Assembly: GCA_034676125.1 (NCBI GenBank)
Contig: JAUCCO010000061.1
Location: forward strand, 1-18,637
Source of the DNA: UBA6183 sp034676125
GTDB lineage: Bacteria > Bacteroidota > Bacteroidia > UKL13-3
DNA length: 18,637 bases
Reading direction: 5' to 3'
Made by a program: the position numbers and the translations under genes
In this document: piece by piece, positions 14,595 through 18,637 of the stretch
How positions within the stretch are numbered: position 1 is the stretch's first letter
Layout: each line of letters starts with the position of its first letter
The notes under the pieces: model-generated
What the model was told of the DNA's origin: nothing
Seen by the model: the letters and a program-made list of their open reading frames with translations, nothing else
Database searches by the model: none

Positions 14595-15437
14595 ATGAAT
14601 GTAAATGTAGAAATAGATAACAATTCGGGCTTTTGTTTTGGTGTGGTTTATGCCATCCACATGGCCGAAGAAATACTAGATGAAACAGGCAATTTATATT
14701 GTCTTGGTGATATTGTTCACAACGATGAGGAAGTAGAACGACTGCAAAAAAAGGGACTTAAAATCATCAATAAAGAAACCTTTAAAACACTAAAAAACGA
14801 GCGCGTATTAATTAGGGCGCATGGCGAACCTCCTGAAACCTATAAACTAGCTTTAGATAATAATATTGAGTTGATTGATGCGAGTTGTCCTGTGGTTTTA
14901 AAACTTCAAAACCGTGTGCGCGAAGCATCAAATGATGAAGCACAAGTTATTATTTATGGGAAACATGGCCATGCTGAAGTGGATGGACTTAAAGGTCAAA
15001 CCAACGGAAAAGCCATTGTTATTGAAAAATTTGAAGAGTTAGACAATCATCAATTACCTAAAAAAGTTCAGCTTTATAGCCAAACTACAAAAAGCACTAA
15101 AAACCTTTATGCCTTAAAAGGGTTATTAGAGAGTAAAGGTATTGAAGTAGACTTTAACGATACGCTTTGTAGGCAGGTAAGTAACCGAGATGGTGGCTTG
15201 CGTTTGTTTGCCAAACGATTTGATAAAGTAGTTTTTGTGGCTGGTAAAAAATCATCAAATGGCAAGGTTTTGCATGATGTGTGTAAGGAAGAAAATCCAA
15301 ACACGTATTTTATTAGCAGTAAAGAAGAGTTAGATAAAGGTTGGTTTAACGAGCATGATACCATTGGTATTTGTGGAGCCACATCAACCCCACAATGGCA
15401 AATGGAAGATGTAAAACAAGCAATTTTAGAATTATGA
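14595..15437 (+). CDS. ispH: 4-hydroxy-3-methylbut-2-enyl diphosphate reductase
   Basis: Last step of the MEP pathway: reduces HMBPP to IPP and DMAPP using a [4Fe-4S] cluster, in the cytoplasm. The three cluster cysteines are present: Cys14 (SGFCFGV), Cys98 (DASCPVV) and Cys192 (TLCRQVSNRD). Substrate contacts are VHN (41-43), AHGEPPET (75-82), GHAEVDG with the proton-donor Glu (125-131), QTTKS (163-167), SSNG (220-223) and GATSTP (261-266). The ATG at 14595 gives 280 aa and an N-terminus (MNVNVEID) like the short Bacteroides enzyme as I recall it; ATG 14574 would add seven residues before a conserved start and precedes the likely promoter box. Its TGA overlaps the next ATG, so the peroxidase is translationally coupled. 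Confidence 0.95.
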   Translation: MNVNVEIDNNSGFCFGVVYAIHMAEEILDETGNLYCLGDIVHNDEEVERLQKKGLKIINKETFKTLKNERVLIRAHGEPPETYKLALDNNIELIDASCPVVLKLQNRVREASNDEAQVIIYGKHGHAEVDGLKGQTNGKAIVIEKFEELDNHQLPKKVQLYSQTTKSTKNLYALKGLLESKGIEVDFNDTLCRQVSNRDGGLRLFAKRFDKVVFVAGKKSSNGKVLHDVCKEENPNTYFISSKEELDKGWFNEHDTIGICGATSTPQWQMEDVKQAILEL

Positions 15438-16015
15438 ACATGAGAAAAAAAATATTAATTCTGTCGTCAATTACCGCTTTGGGCATGTTAGCTTACAGCT
15501 TTATTTTTGGCAGCAAACAAGTAACATTTACACCTATGGGTAAATCATTTTACGATTTAAGTATCAACTCGCTTGATGGCAAACCAATGAGGCTTGCCGA
15601 CTTTAAGGGCAAGAAAATTTTGTGTGTTAATACCGCATCAGAGTGTGGTTATACCAAACAATACGAAGGCTTACAAAAACTAAGCGAGCAGTATAAGGAT
15701 AAGCTTGTAATAATAGGTTTTCCTTGTAACCAATTTGGTGGACAAGAGCCCGGAGGTAGCGAAGAGATTGGTGCATTTTGTAAGAAAAACTTTGGTGTTA
15801 CTTTTCCATTAACCGAAAAAATTGATGTAAAAGGGGATAAGCAACATCCGGTTTACCAATGGCTTTGTCAAAAAAGCAATAACAACGTTGGCGATTACCA
15901 AGTAAAATGGAACTTTAATAAGTTTTTGATTGATGAGCAAGGAAACTTACAAGCGTATTTCCCATCATCAGTAAAACCCGAAAGCGAAGAATTAGCTACG
16001 GCAATTGCCAAATAG
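15434..16015 (+). CDS. Glutathione peroxidase family thiol peroxidase, membrane-anchored or exported
   Basis: 193 aa. Reduces hydrogen peroxide and lipid hydroperoxides. Conserved tetrad: Cys71 (ASECGYT), Gln104 (FPCNQFGGQEPG, 96-107), Trp159 and Asn160 (WNFNKFL). The active-site residue is Cys, not selenocysteine, and Cys116 (FCKKNFGVTFP) sits where thioredoxin-dependent members keep the resolving cysteine, so thioredoxin is the likelier reductant. Residues 1-26 (MNMRKKILIL... YSFIFG) form a basic, hydrophobic signal anchor without a lipobox, placing the enzyme on the periplasmic side. ATG 15434 overlaps the ispH stop (ATGA); ATG 15440 is an equally possible start two codons later. Pairing with the oxygen-sensitive iron-sulfur enzyme IspH is suggestive but may be incidental. 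A strong terminator follows. Confidence 0.92.
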   Translation: MNMRKKILILSSITALGMLAYSFIFGSKQVTFTPMGKSFYDLSINSLDGKPMRLADFKGKKILCVNTASECGYTKQYEGLQKLSEQYKDKLVIIGFPCNQFGGQEPGGSEEIGAFCKKNFGVTFPLTEKIDVKGDKQHPVYQWLCQKSNNNVGDYQVKWNFNKFLIDEQGNLQAYFPSSVKPESEELATAIAK

Positions 16016-16034
16016 TTTTATATAGAATTTATAT

Positions 16035-16072
16035 AAAAAGGCTGTCCCCAAAAAGGATGGCCTTTTTGTTTT
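16035..16072 (+). terminator. Intrinsic terminator after the ispH-peroxidase operon
   Basis: AAAAAGGCTGTCC (16035-16047) pairs with GGATGGCCTTTTT (16055-16067), a 13-bp stem with two G-U wobbles on the plus-strand RNA, followed by GTTTT. It lies 19 bp after the peroxidase stop. Confidence 0.88.
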
Positions 16073-16220
16073 AGTGGTTTTTATGGGGCAATCTCGTTCA
16101 CGGAGGCCTACTGATTGCACAAACCCGCTTAGGTATATAATGCTTACAAAAAAATAAAAAACGGGCTTGATGATTTATAAATAAAAACGAATAAATTGCA
16201 TTTTAGTAAGCCGCACCCAA

Positions 16221-16257
16221 TAGCGCGTATCTACCCAAATTGGGCAGATACACGCTA
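16221..16257. repeat. 37-bp near-perfect palindrome
   Basis: TAGCGCGTATCTACCCAA (16221-16238) and TTGGGCAGATACACGCTA (16240-16257) are inverted copies with 16 of 18 matching and a single central base. Both mismatches are wobble pairs if the minus strand is transcribed. It lies in a 300-bp gap between the terminator and the MORN-repeat gene. No T tract flanks it, so it is not a usual terminator. It may be a protein-binding site or part of a cassette boundary. Confidence 0.7.
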
Positions 16258-16278
16258 CAAAGTAGCGCATATAAACAA

Positions 16279-16287
16279 GTTAGCGGT
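16279..16287 (+). other. Left inverted core (GTTAGCGGT) of a cassette-like unit
   Basis: GTTAGCGGT is the exact reverse complement of ACCGCTAAC at 17849-17857, with the MORN-repeat gene between them. It resembles, but does not equal, the GTTRRRY core of integron attC sites. It lies 86 bp before the gene start. Confidence 0.4.
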
Positions 16288-16373
16288 CATGCTATTACGA
16301 CAGTGCAACCTTTAAACTGACTACAAGAAATTAACTTTGACAATACAAACGACAAACAAAAATAATTTACTAA

Positions 16374-17780
16374 ATGAAATATCAATTCTTACTACTCTGT
16401 TTTCTTTTTCCTTTCATAGTATTTGGACAACAGATAGACGCAAAAAAATTAGAAGAAAAGAATGGACTCTCTTATGAAGAAGGTAAGACAAAACCATTCA
16501 CTGGACAGGCAATAGCATATAACGACAACGGTAAAAAACAAAGTTCAACTGAATACAAAGACGGAAAAGTAAACGGAAAAATAGAATCGTGGTATGCAAG
16601 TGGAGGCAAACAAGTAGAAGGGCAATTTGTAAACGGACAGAAGGTGGGTGTTTGGACAGCTTGGTATGAAAATGGAAAAAAAATTAGGCAAGGAGGTTTT
16701 GAAAATGGTAAAGAAGAAGGTGAATATATCTGGTGGTTTGAAAACGGCAACCTTAATAAAAAGGGAATCTACCATAACGGAATTTCTGACGGCAAATGGG
16801 AATGGTATTATGAAAACGGACAGAAAAAGCAAGAAGGAATTTTAAGAGGAGAAACTAATGATGGAACTTGGAAAGATTGGTATGAGAACGGCAAACAGAA
16901 GATGATTGGGGCTTTTAAAAATGGAGTGAAAGACGGGGAATGGACTTGGTGGGATGAGAACGGAAAAATAACAACCAAAAAAAAATATAAAGACGGACAA
17001 TTGATTGATGGAACAGATGACTTTGATTCTTACATTGAGAAAATGGAATATTCTCTAAACCAAAAGGACTACAAATCTGCATTGAGTAACATTGAAAAGG
17101 CAATCGGAACAGTTAAAGATAAATCAGAGGGCAATAAAGTTTACATGGGTTTAGCCGTTTATCATTCCTCAGTTTATTCATTGTTTCAACATATAGACGA
17201 GGCAGAAACAATTTTATTAAAAGCCACTGGAATTCCTGACAATGATGTTGCAGCAATCGTTAAAACCAATTATCCACCAGCGACAAACGAACTAAAAGCT
17301 TTGGTAAAAACTATTAGCAATTATCCTGACACTAAAACTAAAGTAGCACCGCATATTGCTCTTGCTTATCTCTACAATATAATAGGCGACACTACAAACA
17401 TGAAAGCAGAGCAACAACTTATGATGGAGCGTTCAGACAACAGCGACTGGGTTATTCAAATCTCCCTTGCACTGTATAAAATCAGAGGACTAAAAGAAAA
17501 CACTTACGGAGAAATACAATTCTTAAAAGAAAAAATTTCCAAAGAAGGAGAAACAAGGGAGAACCAATTACACTTAGCAAATGATTTTCTACAAATCGGA
17601 CAATTCACTCAAGCAGGTAGTATTGCAGACAAGTATCTTCTAAAGGACAGTAAGGACATTGACTTTCTTTTTATAAAACTTAATATTGAAATGGCGATGG
17701 GTAACCTTGACAAAATGAAAGAGTATGAAAAGAAAATTATTGCAATTAATCCTAAAGCATTTGACGAAGAAAAGAAATGA
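16374..17780 (+). CDS. Exported MORN-variant repeat protein with TPR-like C-terminus
   Basis: 468 aa. Signal peptide MKYQFLLLCFLFPFIVFG before Gln19. Residues ~30-213 carry about eight MORN-2 type repeats, each near 22 residues with the core WYENGKKxxxGxFxNGxxxGxW, as in the YwqK family. Such proteins fold as extended beta sheets; the antitoxin label often given to the family is not well supported, and no toxin gene is adjacent. Residues ~220-468 are helical with TPR-like pairs (QKDYKSALSNIEKAIG, IGQFTQAGSIADKYLL). Codon choice differs from the core genes: Asp GAC, Asn AAC and Gly GGA are frequent here, while GAT, AAT and GGT prevail in the dut-ispH part. Alone, without a recognisable -7 box, and flanked by an inverted core and a long inverted repeat, it looks like acquired, cassette-borne cargo. 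Confidence 0.85.
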   Translation: MKYQFLLLCFLFPFIVFGQQIDAKKLEEKNGLSYEEGKTKPFTGQAIAYNDNGKKQSSTEYKDGKVNGKIESWYASGGKQVEGQFVNGQKVGVWTAWYENGKKIRQGGFENGKEEGEYIWWFENGNLNKKGIYHNGISDGKWEWYYENGQKKQEGILRGETNDGTWKDWYENGKQKMIGAFKNGVKDGEWTWWDENGKITTKKKYKDGQLIDGTDDFDSYIEKMEYSLNQKDYKSALSNIEKAIGTVKDKSEGNKVYMGLAVYHSSVYSLFQHIDEAETILLKATGIPDNDVAAIVKTNYPPATNELKALVKTISNYPDTKTKVAPHIALAYLYNIIGDTTNMKAEQQLMMERSDNSDWVIQISLALYKIRGLKENTYGEIQFLKEKISKEGETRENQLHLANDFLQIGQFTQAGSIADKYLLKDSKDIDFLFIKLNIEMAMGNLDKMKEYEKKIIAINPKAFDEEKK

Positions 17781-17818
17781 CGAGAACACTCCTAACAAGC
17801 TTTGGTGCGGACTTCGGG

Positions 17819-17981
17819 CTTGACGGCTTCGGACAGACAAAAGCACGAACCGCTAACAGCACATTTGCAATAGGCGGGGTTTCGTGCTCCGCAGACACAT
17901 TTGTGGTTAATCAAAGTTTTGTGCTCCGTATAAAGTTCAGTGGTAAAAATCCCGCCCATCGCAAAGCCCGAAACCGTCAGG
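17819..17981. repeat. Long imperfect inverted repeat, attC-like, downstream of the MORN gene
   Basis: Inner pairs: TTTGC (17864-17868) with GCAAA (17961-17965) and GGCGGG (17873-17878) with CCCGCC (17951-17956), separated by matching 4-nt internal loops. Outer pair: CTTGACGGCTTCGGAC (17819-17834) with GCCCGAAACCGTCAGG (17966-17981), 13 of 16. The left arm has 29 extra bases containing ACCGCTAAC. The loop holds a direct repeat, GTTTCGTGCTCCG (17879) and GTTTTGTGCTCCG (17917). The GC content stands out. The design is like large integron attC/VCR sites but lacks canonical core ends. Confidence 0.55.
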
Positions 17982-17983
17982 TT

Positions 17984-18637
17984 GTGAAAAAATTCACTTT
18001 TTGATTTTATTGAATTGAAAAACGGCTTTTAAAATTTTATATCAAGCCATTTGGTTACGTTTTAAGATAGGTGTTTTTTAGGCTGCAACTTTTTGTTGCA
18101 AAAATATTGAAGCGTATAACTGCTTAAAATAGCTCGATTTTAAAATAGCACTACAAATTCCTTTGTAGTTGGGTTGCCAGTTATTAATTTTTGCAATCAA
18201 ATCATCCATTCCCAAAATATTCATGCAGCGTTTTATGTTATAAACCGTCATGATTAATGCAAACTCTCCGTTAACTTTTTTTAGCCCTTTTAGGTTGGTG
18301 TGGTTATAACCCCATTTGCGTTTTATGGTGCCAAAAATATGCTCATTCCACTCTTGGCGTTGGCGATAAAGCGCAGGGTTATTTTTGTAGCGTTGGCTGT
18401 TTTCTTCTACTGCTTCTGCAAACTCACTGCGGTCTATTTCTCTGCCGCCTTTTTCCCTTCCTGTACACAAATGTTTTACTGGGCATTCTTTACATTTTGG
18501 GGTGCGGTACTTCTTAAAATTGTAACTATTGCTGCTTGTTTTTTTATGCCAAGTGCCTGTTGTGGTTAGGGTGTTGCCTTGAGGGCAAGTGTAAGTGTCG
18601 TTTGCTTTATTGTATGTAAATTGTGTAACTAAATATT
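17984..18637 (-). mobile_element. IS1182-family insertion sequence, 3' end (cut by window edge)
   Basis: The transposase C-terminus points left, so the element's 3' end lies left of 18078. A terminal candidate is the small palindrome GTGAA-AAAA-TTCAC (17984-17997), directly abutting the inverted repeat that ends at 17981. The 80 bp between it and the stop codon are AT-rich and non-coding. The other end is outside the window, so the terminal repeats and target duplication cannot be checked and the left limit is a guess. Confidence 0.5.
18078..18637 (-). CDS. IS1182-family transposase, C-terminal part (5' end outside window)
   Basis: The minus-strand frame is open from the right edge to TAA at 18078, giving 186 codons. 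The upstream part reads DTYTCPQGN, then a basic linker, then CKECPVKHLC and TGREKGGREIDR: the cysteine-bearing insert (CPxG ... CxxCPxxxxC) typical of IS1182 transposases. It is followed by the end of the DDE domain, with RRxEWNEHIFGTIKRKWGY-type residues supplying the last catalytic Glu region, and NGEFALIMTVYNIKRCMNILG. The protein cuts and joins DNA to move the element. No frameshift is seen in this part, so it may be intact. A start placed at the TTG near 18470 would discard the conserved cysteine region and is wrong. Confidence 0.88.
   Translation of the reverse strand, partial: YLVTQFTYNKANDTYTCPQGNTLTTTGTWHKKTSSNSYNFKKYRTPKCKECPVKHLCTGREKGGREIDRSEFAEAVEENSQRYKNNPALYRQRQEWNEHIFGTIKRKWGYNHTNLKGLKKVNGEFALIMTVYNIKRCMNILGMDDLIAKINNWQPNYKGICSAILKSSYFKQLYASIFLQQKVAA

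Noticed and set aside
16472..16832. Minus-strand open frames and a short plus frame across the MORN repeats
   Set aside because: They mirror the regular MORN repeats in other frames, lack starts in sensible context and encode low-complexity Phe/Pro-rich peptides.
16374..17780. Toxin-antitoxin system, as the YwqK label would suggest
   Set aside because: The protein is exported, carries a TPR-like half and has no adjacent toxin gene; the MORN repeats alone do not support it.
16279..17981. Canonical integron attC site and cassette
   Set aside because: The cores read GTTAGCG and CGCTAAC rather than GTTRRRY/RYYYAAC, and no integrase is present; kept only as a cassette-like hypothesis.
17777..18004. 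75-codon open frame overlapping the MORN stop
   Set aside because: It lies over the inverted repeat, the composition follows the repeat structure, and there is no family resemblance.
1..18637. tRNA, rRNA or other known structured RNA genes
   Set aside because: No cloverleaf with T-loop GGTTCGAATCC-like sequence and no rRNA signature seen on either strand by eye.

Overview
The window is AT-rich DNA from a member of the Bacteroidota. Three things support this. Two proteins carry a C-terminal type IX secretion sorting domain (PNPTSxxxxL ... GIYFL ... KFVKN). Several genes are preceded by the Bacteroidota -7 promoter box TAnnTTTG and have no Shine-Dalgarno sequence. A co-directional block, dut - sugar nucleotidyltransferase - TPR protein - DUF4292 lipoprotein - EnvC-like protein, is as I remember it typical of this phylum. 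I cannot fix the genus.

Layout. Positions 1-1742 hold the 3' part of a collagen-like gene: a 45-bp tandem repeat encoding a proline-free Gly-X-Y domain, followed by a BclA-type C-terminal domain. Positions 1952-4764 (minus strand) hold two tandem paralogues of about 420 aa. Both are exported by T9SS and are built of YD-like beta repeats; gene, promoter box and terminator were duplicated together. Next on the minus strand is a divergent Lgt-family membrane protein (4868-5638). Positions 5999-12779 form a plus-strand operon with overlapping or closely spaced genes. It serves nucleotide hygiene (dUTPase), sugar activation and the cell envelope (TPR protein, DUF4292 lipoprotein, degenerate LytM/EnvC protein, secreted protein of unknown function). 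A separately promoted multi-pass membrane protein follows (12856-13842). Then come a minus-strand DUF2452 gene (14075-14512) and a translationally coupled plus-strand pair, ispH (isoprenoid synthesis) and a glutathione peroxidase (14595-16015), closed by a clear terminator.

The right end is accessory. A lone MORN-repeat gene (16374-17780) with different codon preference lies between a 9-bp inverted core (GTTAGCGGT at 16279, ACCGCTAAC at 17849) and a long imperfect inverted repeat (17819-17981). This layout resembles an integron cassette. An IS1182-family element, cut by the window edge, abuts its distal end.

The most distinctive signal is a 126/127-bp MITE-like element present twice (1825-1951 and 13949-14074). 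Both copies sit in convergent gene pairs and both are inserted exactly at the TAA stop codon of the minus-strand gene. The second T9SS paralogue supplies an unoccupied version of the first insertion site, which shows a 3-bp TTA target duplication.
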